A stretch of DNA of 64,000 nt from Buddleja alternifolia. Taxonomy: Eukaryota > Streptophyta > Magnoliopsida > Lamiales > Scrophulariaceae. The notes below the pieces were generated by a model that saw only the letters and a program-made list of their open reading frames with translations, was not told where the DNA came from and did not search any database. Shown here piece after piece: positions 1-13,259 of the stretch (position 1 is the stretch's first letter; each line of letters starts with the position of its first letter). Where the stretch lies: assembly GCA_019426215.1 (NCBI GenBank), contig CM033404.1:1922001-1986000 (forward strand). Direction: 5' to 3'. The position numbers and the translations under genes are program-made.

Positions 1-62
1 AGAATTAATGGATAAAATAAGACACTGTGGGCTATTGAGATAAGATGGAGAGAAGCAGATAC

Positions 63-2004
<1,942 letters not shown>

Positions 2005-2049
2005 GGCAAAGTCTTTACTCTTTCTTCCACTAACCATCACGCCTGGGAT

Positions 2050-2062
2050 AGATATATATAGG
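2050..2062 (-). promoter_or_regulatory. TATA box of the RD19-like gene
   Basis: A TATATATATC stretch on the minus strand lies about 46-58 bp before the start codon, which implies a very short 5' leader. It also argues against translation from the upstream in-frame Met at 2106. Confidence 0.55.
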
Positions 2063-2115
2063 GATGCAATATAGTGGGGGAGTGAAAAAGGAGGTGAAAG
2101 AGCCAATGGGAATGT

Positions 2116-2122
2116 GACACGT
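2116..2122 (-). promoter_or_regulatory. ABRE-like element (ACGTGTC)
   Basis: ACGTGTC reads on the minus strand about 112 bp upstream of the RD19-like start codon, with a CCAAT box beside it at 2103-2107. ACGTG(G/T)C is the core bound by ABA-responsive bZIP factors. RD19 genes are known as dehydration-responsive, so the site is plausible, but a 7-mer alone is weak evidence. Confidence 0.4.
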
Positions 2123-2239
2123 TACGCAAGTTTATTCGTTCAAGGAATCGTAGATGTTGCTTCGCCCGTTGGTCATGGGAGTTTTTTATTAGGTCATTTG
2201 AGTGTAGATATTTTTCTATTTGCAACTTGTAATAAATTT

Positions 2240-3263
2240 AAGGCTAAATACAAAATGGCCCTGAACTATCCCTAATATTTTATATATTTCTTTAAATTTT
2301 AAAAAGTATCAAAATGATTCTTCATAAAAATTCATGAGTTATTCAAATGCTCCCATGCAAATACAACCTTACAATACTAAGCACTATATTAACTGAATCG
2401 ATGATTCCTTCATTTTTTTTTTAAATGATTTTATCAATTTAAGTTTTCAAAATTAACAAATCATTTGAATCTTGTAATCTATAAATTCAAGAATTAGAAG
2501 AATTATTATAATTATTTAAATATTTTTTAATTAAATCTTATCAACTAACAAATCATTTAAATCTTGTAATCTATAAATTAATAATTTATAAATTAACAAA
2601 ATATTTAATTTTTCTATTTGCAACTTGTAATAAATTTAATTATTTTGAATAAGTTTATATAGGTTAAACAAATGAAGGGGCCAAAAGTTAGTAGAAGAAT
2701 ATTCGAGCAATGAGCATTAACAAATATATATGAAGTTGCTTCTAGATAAGATCAAATATTGGACAAGAACAAGAATTATCAATGAGTATTTTTTTTAAAA
2801 AAAAATTAGAGTTTTTAGAACCCTCAAATTTCAATATTATTATCAATATTTTGTGCGATGAATCTACTTGCATTCGGTTGTATAAATAAAATATGAATGT
2901 TTGTGACCTCAACTCTACATACGTATTTATTTCAATATTGTAGGTTTATTCAAGATGCTTGAACCTTTTTCTAGTTCAACGAATTAAATCTAAAAAGGCT
3001 AATTTGATTGACATAATTTTAAATAAGAGTTGAAAGTAATTAATGTATTTTTATGTCTTTTCTCTTTAAAAATAACAATCCAAAAGTCAGTGGTGCTCAC
3101 AACATGACTTTAAAGGAGAGTGACTATCTTAAAAAATAGAATATTATAACTAACATATAGCATAGAATTAGAAATTTTCAAGCGCATAGAGAATAAACAT
3201 TTGTAGAATAAACAATTTTGATTTCTAGTAAAAATTGTATCTTGGATTGGATCAAAACTTAAA
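2240..3263. other. AT-rich intergenic DNA
   Basis: No gene was seen. The stretch 2240-2380 resembles a single arm of an inverted-repeat element (motifs such as AAATGGCCCTGAACTATCCC), with no partner arm found. 2460-2640 holds short AT-rich partial duplications. Confidence 0.4.
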
Positions 3264-3265
3264 TA

Positions 3266-3784
3266 CAGTAAAATCTCTATACAATAATATCCTCGAAACC
3301 GGAGAAAAATATTACTATAGAGAGATTATTCTTAAATAAAGATTTACATATAAAAATTATAATTTTAAAAAGTCTCGTGTCAAAAAGCTTCAAGCATGTT
3401 GAACAAGCTGGAAATGTTTTGGATTCAACAAGAAAGGTGATTGTATTGACGAGTTACTAGGAGCGCGCAAGTTAAAGGATGCCGTATTAACCCAAAAAAT
3501 TAAATCATTGTCACAGACAACTTTAGATAAGTATTTCATATCATCTTAAATTTAATGTAACATAGTTAAATAATTCTAGATATTTTATATATATATACAT
3601 ATAGTTGAAATTTAATGTCATTAATACGAAGGTAAATTTCTTAAGGATGATCCTAAAAAAACATGGAATATTACTATGTAGAATTTATTCTTATTTATAA
3701 CTGGTCCCGAGTTGGGACTATGATTTTTTATTACTATAAAAAAGTTATTCTTATATGGAGTATTCTTGTATAGAGATTTTACTG
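3266..3784. mobile_element. Emigrant/Lemi1-type (pogo-like) non-autonomous DNA transposon
   Basis: A 519-bp element with terminal inverted repeats that begin CAGTAAAATCTCTATACAA and end with the matching reverse complement. TA dinucleotides flank both ends (3264-3265, 3785-3786), as expected for Tc1/mariner/pogo insertion. The termini match the Emigrant/Lemi1 style of plant pogo-like elements. The middle (about 3370-3550) keeps a short readable frame ending TLDKYFISS-stop, which looks like a remnant of a transposase C-terminus. It is therefore probably an internally deleted derivative of a coding element. Confidence 0.8.
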
Positions 3785-4257
3785 TATGCTGATGTCATTT
3801 TCAAATAACTTAAGTAACATAAGAGTTTTACAATCATTTATATATTTTGATTCACGTGAAGTTAATCATAGAAAGATAAAGATAATGATGAAAGTTCAAA
3901 CTTGATATTTGAAAATACTCAAGAGGGGGAAGGGATGAATCACACTTGAAAGCTCACGGAATGATCTTCACTGTCATATGTATATGTGATAGTATATTTC
4001 CACACATTTATGAGTACACGTGCAGTGGAGATCACTCCGAAGTCCAATTACCAATATCACCCGTAAAATGAGATGTGTATCTTCTTGTATTGTTAAAAGA
4101 TGGAGTCCAGTTTCACTCCGTTTAAGCCATTTATGGAGTCCAGTTTCACACCATTTAAGCCCATTTCAAGTCCTCTTAAACTTTGGCCCATTTTACAGTT
4201 GAATTGCAATGAGGATGGGCAAGTGGATTTGCTCTTAAAGCTTATTCCTTGTGGTTC

Positions 4258-4275
4258 TTTTTTTTTTTTTTTTTT
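4258..4275 (-). other. poly(A)-like run 192 nt beyond the orphan exon stop
   Basis: An uninterrupted run of 18 T on the plus strand reads as a poly(A) run on the minus strand, downstream of the open frame at 4467-4639. It may be a genomic A-run, or the tail of a retroposed transcript. Confidence 0.35.
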
Positions 4276-4466
4276 ATAATTAAGAATTTATGCATTAATG
4301 AAACAATTTATAGAGTTTAGTCTAAGGACATACAATTTTTGCTCATCAACACAACTAGTAGATACAGTATAAAAAAAATTAGACTCAATAATGGAAGCAC
4401 AAAAATACACACGATCAACCGAGCTAGACAAGAGGTGTTAGAATGAAGGTAGCATTCTTGTATATA

Positions 4467-4639
4467 TCAAGAAACCACATCTGGCAGGGGCTCCCAATCC
4501 CGAATAAATGAGGTCTTGACTTGAAAAGGAATCAAATTTTCAGAGAGGAAGTGGCTCCAATGAAAGTCTCCATCTTGAGTCTTCATATCACAAACAAGCA
4601 GGAAAACCTTGGGCATCTCATCACACTTTGCCAACAAAT
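4467..4639 (-). pseudogene. Orphan 3'-terminal exon of an unrecognised protein gene
   Basis: On the minus strand a good splice acceptor (pyrimidine-rich, ending TTGTTGCAG) is followed by 56 open codons and a TGA. The peptide has a balanced globular composition, with segments such as KVFLLVCDMKTQDGDFHW and SFIRDWEPLPDVVS at its end. In DNA this AT-rich, an open frame of this quality that begins exactly at an acceptor is unlikely to be chance. I found no upstream exon between 4640 and 14600, so it looks like a truncated gene or 5'-truncated retrocopy. About 190 nt downstream there is an A-run on the same strand. I do not recognise the family and assign no function. Confidence 0.5.
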
Positions 4640-5820
4640 CTGCAACAACACAAAAGAATTAAACAAACTCCATTTTTCGCTCGAAGGAACTGCCGGAAAA
4701 AATATGTAAATGGCCACGATAAATTCAACTGACAAATCAAAATTCTTCACTTTATATGGTTCAATTTGTTAAATATATATGAAGCAACCACACACTCAAA
4801 ATTATCACGTGAATTGTTCGAAATGTGTACTGTCTACCGTCTCAAACACGACACTCTTAAACAACAATTATTTTAGTGATATTGGACTTTTATTCAAGCG
4901 CTCTAACGAAAACATTCCAATATAATATTGAGGTATTTAAAGGTACTAGAAATTATTAAGTGCAACTGGTCATGTGATGAGGAGCGAAATTGATGTGCAG
5001 AAGTATAAAATTTATGATTACATATATCAAGAACATAAATCGATATGTATTTAGTTTATTGACAAATAAATTTAATTATTATTTAACAAAAATTGATCAA
5101 AAAAATAATTAATTATTTTATATATATTTTTTATAACATTTCATTTATTTGTTTAAAAATCATCTCGATTTCTTTTAATATATATATTTTTTTTACATAT
5201 TCATTCATATGATCATTAATTGATTTTTTATTTGTGTACTTCATACAAATAGATCAATTTCTTTCCTCTATTACTCTCTCTAGTAATTCAAAAAATATAT
5301 AGAGAGAGTATATTTCTTATATTATGATATTATTAAAAATGTATATATAAGAATACTCATGTTATAAATTGGTTCAAAATTAAATACATACAACATTTTA
5401 ATTTCACATTCTTACGCATGTTTTCTATAGTTAATTACATTTTTTATATTTGTTATTTATTCTAATAATTTCAAGTACATATGACGATAGTACGTTTGTG
5501 CAAGTATATTCTAGTTTTAACTGGTGTATCCTTACATACATGCACAAAAGAATTTAATAAATATTTTGCATAAGAAACTGATTCATAATATTTCAATAAT
5601 ATATGTATGTGACTTTATTAAATGTAATATTGTAGGTGTCCAATAGTAATTATCTGGCACAATAAAATGCAATAAAATGCAAATTTTAATTTTATTTTTA
5701 CATCTCATTTAAAATTAGTAATTGGTCAAAATAGATTGATGAAATTGGAATGAAATGAGCTAGCTTTTATTGTTTTTATTTTCCTCTCATCTTATCTCTA
5801 ACACTTCATATTTAAACAAA
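4640..5820. other. AT-rich intergenic DNA
   Basis: No coding or RNA feature could be supported. The stretch is very AT-rich, with short ATATAT tracts around 5100-5350. Confidence 0.4.
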
Positions 5821-6562
5821 GGAAAAGTTTATTTTTGGTCTTTTAGTTATACACCGAGTCCGATTTGGTCCCCCCAGTTACACCGATCATCAAACGTAAT
5901 CCCTAAACTACCACATTTTCATCAAATTTGGTCTCTCCGTCTAATTTGTAATTGTTGGGCTTAAGTAAAATGTCAAAAATTACATTTTGCATCCCAAATG
6001 CAAAAAAATTGATAATTTCCATCAATGAAAGAATCATTAACAAATTTCACCCGTTTAATATAATTTTTCAAAGTTGAAGAGAGAATTAGCAATTTACCAT
6101 TACTCTCTGATCATTTCTTGCATTGATTAGAATCAGTTATATATAATTTGAGATGTAGATCACTAACTAAATATAATTACCAAAATATTTTTCTTTGTTC
6201 TTAACATCTTCTTTTTTGCTTTTTGTTGTTTTGAATACTGTAGTGAGGTCGTAGATATGGATGAGAAATGGATTGTGATGTAAATTGTGGAAAAAATTAC
6301 AATTAAATGGTGAAATTTGTCAATTATTCAGTTTATTCTTTTTTGGGTTGGAAAGTGTCAAAAGTTGTGCTTTTGAAGTGTAAAATGTAATTGTTCACAT
6401 TTTAATTAACCCCAACAGTTATCAATTTCATGGAGAATTAGACGGAGGGACCACATTTGATGAAAAATGTGATAATTTAGGAACTACATTTGATGAGCGG
6501 TGTAACTGTGAGACCAAAATCGAATTCGGCGTATAATTGGGGGACCAAAAATGAAATTTTCC
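5821..6562. mobile_element. Non-autonomous DNA transposon with long inverted repeats
   Basis: The left arm (5821-~5960) and right arm (~6400-6562) are inverted copies with roughly 80% identity. Shared blocks include TTTTTGGTC, ATCCGATTTGGTCCCCC-like, CAGTTACACCG and CTCCGTCTAATT. The centre is non-coding. No convincing target-site duplication is visible, so it is old. The long diverged inverted repeats suggest a Mutator-like foldback element. Confidence 0.7.
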
Positions 6563-7639
6563 CTCTAAAAAGTTACAAATTTAAAAACTTTGTCATATTT
6601 TTTCATTACACTTTCTCATGTGTAATTAATTGTTCCATCATAATGTCCAAGTACTTTTAGCGATTGGGATGGTATCAGTTCTTGGATCAGGGCTCATTTT
6701 TTAGGCAATGTTGAAGTTCAAGGTCTATTTTCGTTCTACTAAATAGTTTCCTACTGCTAATATTTTCTTTTTTTTTTTCTTGATCAACACTTATTATGTT
6801 ATACCTAAACACATGCAATCTAACAATCTATTTGAATATTAGATACTAAATGTTCTACATATTCAAAATAATGATTAACAATAATATTGATTCATATCAA
6901 ATGATTACTATAATATATCAAATGCTAAATGTTTTACATTTTCAAAACTCATTTAGAACTTATAACTTGATCAAAATGGACCTACAAAATTGGGTTTAAA
7001 GAAGTGCTATCTCAAGTGAGCAAACTTTTGTTATTAATAATTTATATCTCAACTTGTCTCCAACATCTCATATTTAAAAAATAATGATCTTAAGAACTCT
7101 ATCCTTTTTTTGTTACATCCGTTTGTGTATTAGCAAGTTTTTTCAAGAATATTTTCTTCAGTTTTAGACAATATTAATATAACTAATAACGATAACCACT
7201 ATGAAACATGTACTATATATTTTTCAGTTTTTTTCAAATTTCATTTAAAACTTATAACTTGGTCAAACAAGACCTTTAAAATTGGGATGACGTGAGTGTT
7301 GTCTTTAATGAGTTAATTTTCAATTTAACCTTTTTCTCTCAATTTATAACCTTGAGCTCATATAGCATCTTATTAAAAAAAATATACGATCTTTATATGT
7401 ATCTTATTTTATTATATTTCTCATACGTTAATTAAATTTTGTACGCACAATGCCTAAGTACTTTTAGATAATGTAGAAACTTAAAAGTTTATTTTCCTTG
7501 TACTAAATACTTCATACTATTATAATATGTTTAAGCACATGAAATATTTTAATTTATTTGAATGTAAAATAATATTTCTAAGAATATGTATATGATTATA
7601 AATTGCGTATCTTTCCTATTTTATAAGTAATATTATCCT
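6563..7639. other. AT-rich intergenic DNA with a weak duplication
   Basis: No gene was seen. The segments around 6940-7080 and 7240-7390 share a loosely repeated theme (ACTTATAACTTG(A/G)TCAAA followed by a statement of CTATCTC/TTTAATG), which suggests an old duplication. Confidence 0.35.
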
Positions 7640-8192
7640 TTTTCTTTCGTGAGATCCACACAAGGCGATTTATTTCTTTCACTAATGATGGTAAATTTCG
7701 TCAGTCAAAAAATATCGCGTGATTGACCACGTGGGGAGGCAATCCGATCCAACTCACGGCAAACTAGGTTGGAGGTTGATGAATGTATAGACTGCACTTG
7801 CTGTTTATACGAGCTGCCTACATACCCGATGAATAGGGATCAAGTCTGTTAGTTCTGTATTGATATTGCTCTCAGAAATATCCAGTGAATTTTTTCTAAG
7901 ATAGTAGATAATAAGCCTTCCTCAGCTCCTCTGAGGTATTTATATGGAGTTGGTAATGGGCTATGGGCCGTGAGTTCAACGTTATCAGTAGACCATCAGG
8001 CTTAATAATATACCCTTTATTTGATCCTTAGACTATTAAAATAGCCTAATTAATCTTATTGGGTCGTCAGCCTTTTGGGCTCGACTAGTATATTAACTGC
8101 GGATTTGATCCATGGGTGGCGCCCCGACCCGAGCCGGGGCTATGTTAATTACCATAAGGCCCCTAGACATTTTTGGTGTACATCATTCAACA
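7640..8192 (-). mobile_element. LTR-retrotransposon-like fragment (possible solo LTR)
   Basis: A stretch richer in GC than its surroundings, unlike any gene here. On the minus strand it starts TGATGTACACC, the TG expected of an LTR. It contains a segment resembling a conserved plant LTR motif (GATCCCTATTCATCGGGT followed by a GTAGGCAGCTCG stretch). The other end and any target-site duplication are not clear, and no reading frame survives. Confidence 0.4.
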
Positions 8193-8456
8193 ATCAATAT
8201 TTCTAATCATGTTAAAAATATAATGTCCAACCTCCATATCTTTATGTGGGAAACACAATCAAATTTCTATTAATCAAAAATCTTTAATCCTTTTATTTAA
8301 GTGACCGATAGTAGAAAACTTGAGAGAGAGACTTCACCAAAGAGTTAATGTCTGACTGTTTTTTTTTTCACTTTAATTCTAATAATTAACAGGAAAATTG
8401 TTGGCTATGTAAGGACTACAATTTTGAAATTAGAGAATTATAATTAATTTATAATC

Positions 8457-9360
8457 ATGATCTAACAGTTCATATTATAAATGCGGAAAGAAAGTAAATT
8501 AGTAGACTCAAGTACCAATGACTAATTGAGAATAATGAATGATAATGCGATCGACAAGCTATTATGCCGTGGAAGAATAGACTACCACGAAATCGAATTA
8601 ATATCCATATATATAGTGGGGCAAAATTATTTGGCTTTGAAAAATATATTGTTTGGGTAGTTTTGCTAAGCATAATCTAACAACTCATATTATAAACGTG
8701 GAAAGAAAGTAAATTAGTAGACTCAAATATCAATTTTGCATAAAAAAAAAACTCAAATATCAATGACTAATTAAGAGTAATGAATAATAATGCAATTGAC
8801 AAGCTATCATGTCGAGGAGGAAAAGACTAACATGAATTCAAATTAACACCCACATATTTAGTGGGGCAAAATTATTTGGCTTTGGAAAATATATTGTTTG
8901 GGTAGTATTGCCAAGCAAGATAGAAATTAGATTCTTTTCTTTATATTAAATTGTGTCCTACTATTAATTAATAGGTTTTTTTTTTCTTTTATGAATTAAT
9001 TAAATAGTTTCCAACTACCAATAGAATTTCAAATTTAAACAAGGGTATGAAAGTCTTTTCACAATGAAACAAACAGATTAGTTATTCACATATTTATATA
9101 GAGGTTAGATAAATAGATTAGATAACCACAACTATTTTAAATCTCATTCAAACTCTTTGCATACTTACAACCATTTCTATATAATAAGTTACACATATTT
9201 TTCAATGCAATTCATACTTACTCTTTGCCAAATAATTTTGCCCCACTATATATATGGATATTAATTCGATTTCGTGATAGTCTCTTCTTCCAAGGCATAA
9301 TAGCTTGTTGATCGCATTATCATTCATTATTCTAATTAGTCATTGATACTTGAGTCTACT
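8457..9360. repeat. Tandem plus inverted repeat cluster
   Basis: Unit A (8457-8668) is repeated in direct orientation as unit B (8671-8921). B carries an extra internal duplication of about 28 bp. A shorter unit C (about 9225-9360) is in inverted orientation. Shared landmarks include AGTGGGGCAAAATTATTTGG and the AGTAGACTCAA block. A transcript across the locus could fold C against A or B. Confidence 0.75.
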
Positions 9361-9880
9361 TGAGAATAATGCAATGTGTTGTTGCGTCCATAAGTCATAA
9401 AACAGAACTAGAATTATTACATCATATGCTATGTGAAAACAGGGATATACATTTGGCAAAAGTCTAATGTATATTATCTAACCTAAAAAGTGACGAGAGC
9501 TTACTTAGACCTTCTTGTGTTTCTCGTCGTAACCAAAAAAAGAAGAGTGCTCACAACAGCTCTTTCATTATAATTTGTTTTTCTTGTTTTATGTTCAACG
9601 GTTCAACCTTATATGTGCATTGCTAAGTGGATATTGTCAATAACCATATATATCTAAGACAACATTTCTCAACCGCCATGAATGTGTAATGTGATTATGT
9701 GAGATGTAAGATAAGATATAAATGTCAATATGGAGCATTTAGTGTTACTTTCTCATGGGCTTCAATCTAACATTCTATCCTCTTTATCTTTTTCTCTTTA
9801 TGGGCTAACCGAAATTATGGGCTGGCCCTGTTAACAAAATCCGGTACAAATTATGCAGCAACTCAACTACAGAAATCTTT

Positions 9881-10076
9881 ACCAACAAGGAAATCCACAG
9901 TTGGTAGATAGCTGGGTTCCTTAAGCATTTGTCTAGGGTTCGATTTATGGCGGTGTGTATGGAAAATGCTTTATTGGGAGAGGCAAAACCCACTTCGGTG
10001 ATCTCTACGCCTTAAAGGGAAATAGTCTCCAACGTTCGGCTGGGGGAAACCCTGGTATATACCAAAAAAAAAAAAA
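9881..10076 (+). mobile_element. SINE with poly(A) tail and target-site duplication
   Basis: A short non-coding element ends in a 15-A tail (about 10064-10078). It is flanked by a 16-bp direct repeat with one mismatch: AACTACAGAAATCTTT at 9865-9880 and AACTATAGAAATCTTT at 10077-10092. An internal pol III B-box-like GGGTTCGATTTA lies about 55 bp from the start. These are the hallmarks of a tRNA-derived SINE; family unknown. Confidence 0.75.
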
Positions 10077-10199
10077 AACTATAGAAATCTTTGAAAAAAA
10101 TATACACTTAACCATATAAAAACACATCCATAAATCCTAACAAAGTGTAACCAAAAAAAAAAAAAACCCAACAAAGATTGATTACGTACGATATTGCAT

Positions 10200-10390
10200 T
10201 AGCTTCCATTTTAAATGAATTGAATCGACTTGGACAAGGTAACATTGATACATGGTTGATCAAACTGAATTTAATCGAGTCGGACAAGGTGGCATTTATG
10301 CTTGTTTGATCAAACTGAATTGAATAGTGTCGGACAAGGTAACATTTATACTTATTTGATAGTCTGATTGAGCTTTAATTTGATCTGATT
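10200..10390. repeat. Three tandem copies of a ~62-bp unit
   Basis: The block GAATcgagTCGGACAAGGTaaCATT...TTGATcaaaCTGAATT repeats three times at about 62-bp spacing (landmark GGACAAGGT near 10232, 10290, 10332). The copies are diverged. No coding content. Confidence 0.65.
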
Positions 10391-10789
10391 GTTAAGAGCT
10401 TCAACTCATTGATAACGAAAAATCTCTTCAATATTTGTTTGTCATGTTAATAAAATGAGCTTAAACGTGCTGGTAGCATTCGAACTCACATCGAGTATCA
10501 AATAGTTTTAATTCGTTTTCCTTCATGCATAGCCTCAGACTTTATCTACTCGATTGAGAACAGGCAATTGCTTTAAAATATTAATGCTGGACCAAATGAA
10601 ACTAACATAGATATAGATATATAAAAGAAAAACAGAAAGTACTTAATATCATTTAATTTCTTTGAATTACAAATAGTTTTCGTTTGCTCAAACGTACTCA
10701 AAAGCTGACTAAAAGACTGAAGAAGAAAAAAAGAACCGTCGCCTTTTTTTTTTTTATTCAAGATGAAGGGGAATATCTTACTCATGTTA

Positions 10790-10945
10790 ATGATTATAAT
10801 CTTGAGCCATAAAAACTCTATTTAGCTTTATAAAAGAGTGGAGTGCCACAACTTATGTCAACTTAGATTCAAATGAAAAACCTCTCACATAAAATGGAAA
10901 TTGGATAACAGTAGACCAACATGTATTGGTAAAACATCATTTTCA
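10790..10945 (-). mobile_element. Degenerate tRNA-derived SINE (same family as 37000-37190)
   Basis: On the minus strand it aligns with the copy at 37000-37190 over most of its length. Shared blocks include TGTTGGTCTA, TTTTATGTGAGAGGT, AAGTTGTGGC and AGATTATAA. The B box present in the other copy has decayed here. Confidence 0.55.
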
Positions 10946-13045
10946 GATTTGATTTTAACGTCGCATTTGCTTTAGACTTTAATTGGGTCCAATTTTCCAC
11001 TAGATGTGGCTTCCCAGCATGCTGATCATTTCACTTGGCCCACCAATGGAAGGCAAAGGCCTAGCCTTAGTCCAATCCCACTTCTCTTTTACAGTCCCCC
11101 ATTTGACTTTGGGGAAAAAAAAATGAAAAAGGACAAGAAGGCTGAAAAACGAGATTATATGATATATAATTTAGAATATAGAAAATGGGATTTGAAAATA
11201 TATAAAAATAAGATCTTATTTTTGGAGAAAATTCAGTTTTTTATCTCCATTATTTTTTTCCTACACATCTTAAACAAACAAACATGTATAACTTGTTGTA
11301 CATGTGTGCGTTTAATAAAAAAACACTACATTATTGTGCAATGACAAACAAGATAGTCCATCATTCTCACAAATAATGTCTAAGTTTCTATTTTCATTTG
11401 TCCCTTTACACTAAATATAAGTATCTTTTGTTATTCCTTTTTGTCTGTGATGAAAAATTTCAGCTTCCACTTTTACGTGAGAGGTTTTGAATCAATTTCA
11501 GATTGTCACATATTTGTAAATTTTTTCTCTTTATTTGAATTCTTATAAGGTTTGGATGACCTATGATTAAAAAAAATCGTCTACCCGGGTTTATCGGGTT
11601 AGAATATTCCCTTCGTATAAAATAAAAATAAAAATAAAAAGAAAGAAAGTTGGAATCTTCTTTCTTTCTTTTTTCATATTGTAAGCATCATATAATGTAA
11701 AAGGCCAATTTAGTGGTCAAAGACAGTATTTATTCACTATTCAATAATTGAAATCGGAAGTTCTTCAAATAGTAAAGCATCAATTACTTTTTTGGTTTTT
11801 AAATTTTTAACGAATTTTAATTTTACTTATTCCATATGAAAAGTCGAACATGGCGTTCTTTGAGCTGTCGAGAGATTGTTATTTCAAAGGACTTTTAACT
11901 TCTTTTTTTTTTTTTTGAAAAACTTACGTGGGTAAAAGAATTTGTGACTTCTTGAAACTTGATTGTTTAAAATGCATGATTTCTTCTTACCAAAAAGCAG
12001 AGAATCTAAAGCAATGATACTACGAAAAAGATTACATCATGAAAATCGTGTTGGAACTTAGAGATTTTTCCACTTTATCGGCTTTGAGTTTTGACCATGA
12101 TATTGATATATGTTAAATTTTTGGCGCACCGAGAATGATACTCCAATATGTACTCTCGATACTAATGATATTGCTCATTAGCACCGTCTATATTTATTAT
12201 TCCAAGTTCACACGTACCATGCGACCCATGCCATCTGCTTTAGACTCCTAGCTTGCTCCAAATTTTCAATTTATCAACTACCTATATTAAATATTTTAAT
12301 TTGTATTTTATTGCTCTTGAAAAAATTAAAAGACTAAAGCTAATAAAACAAGAGTGTCTCCATTTAATAGCATTTTGCAAATAAAATTATATAATATTTT
12401 TGTTGGAAATTGATGACTTTTTTGGCATATTCTGATTGCAAGTGTTGATATTACGACGTGAAGATTGTCATCCATTCAGGACATAACAAGTGTCAACTTG
12501 CATCAATATAACCCATATTCCAACTCTAATCTAGATATATTTGGATATTAGATGTAGTAGACAAAGTTTAAAGAAAAATATTTCTCTGTAATTAATTTTA
12601 GAAAAAGGTAGAAATAGCCGTACAAATAATTTTTTTTTTAATAAATTGTAAATAAAATTGAAGTTCTTTTACATCTTCACCGATTTTTAGTACTTTCACT
12701 TTTTATACTTTTAGTATACTATAATTATCCAAAGTGGTTGTTAACTAAACAAACAAAATACACAATTTAGGACAGAAATGTTAATAATAAATGCTAGTCA
12801 TGTAATAACCATGATGCGTACTTACCGCTCACACTAATAATTAAATAGATAATGAAGCTAAGATCTAAGGCTATAGTACAATATAATCCAAATCTTCAAT
12901 TGGACCATTAATTTTGCACTACACAGACTGTTACCTTAGTTTTCATCCTCACATAGTTGAACCTTCCGCCAAATTCGAGATATCACCTTTTCATTTGCAA
13001 TTTAGCCCTCCATTTTCCCCATCTTTTATTGCATGTCACCCTATT
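10946..13045. other. Intergenic DNA without supported genes
   Basis: Several small open frames occur (for example 11006-11344), but none shows domain-like composition, splice support or recognisable homology. A/T homopolymers and AT-rich filler dominate. Confidence 0.4.
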
Positions 13046-13064
13046 AAAGAAAACTTATTCATCA

Positions 13065-13198
13065 CCCACGGTGGTTGGGTCAAGTGGAGACGACAAAGGC
13101 TCGAAATCTACAGGAGACACCACCCTGAGGAGGGTTTCTCTTTGCGCGACTCGGCCCGAGGGATTAGACTTCCCCATCTACCCTTTTGAGACCAATAA
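13065..13198 (+). mobile_element. SINE with a perfect 19-bp target-site duplication
   Basis: A 134-bp GC-richer insert is bounded by identical 19-bp direct repeats AAAGAAAACTTATTCATCA at 13046-13064 and 13199-13217. The head has tRNA-like promoter-box remnants (TTGGGTCAAGTGG, then GGCTCGAAATC). Size, duplication length and A-rich junction fit a SINE. The perfect duplication means it inserted relatively recently. Confidence 0.75.
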
Positions 13199-13259
13199 AA
13201 AGAAAACTTATTCATCAATAAGTCAGCGTTACATCTTCATAAATTATTGCCACATAAAT

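Noticed and set aside
3200..9360. A new defence or mobile coding system in the gene-poor left region
   Set aside because: Both strands show only non-autonomous transposons, repeats and one orphan exon; no multi-gene coding cluster exists.
11006..11344. 112-codon open frame in the intergenic region
   Set aside because: Low-complexity lysine/phenylalanine-rich peptide with no splice context, domain or conservation cue.
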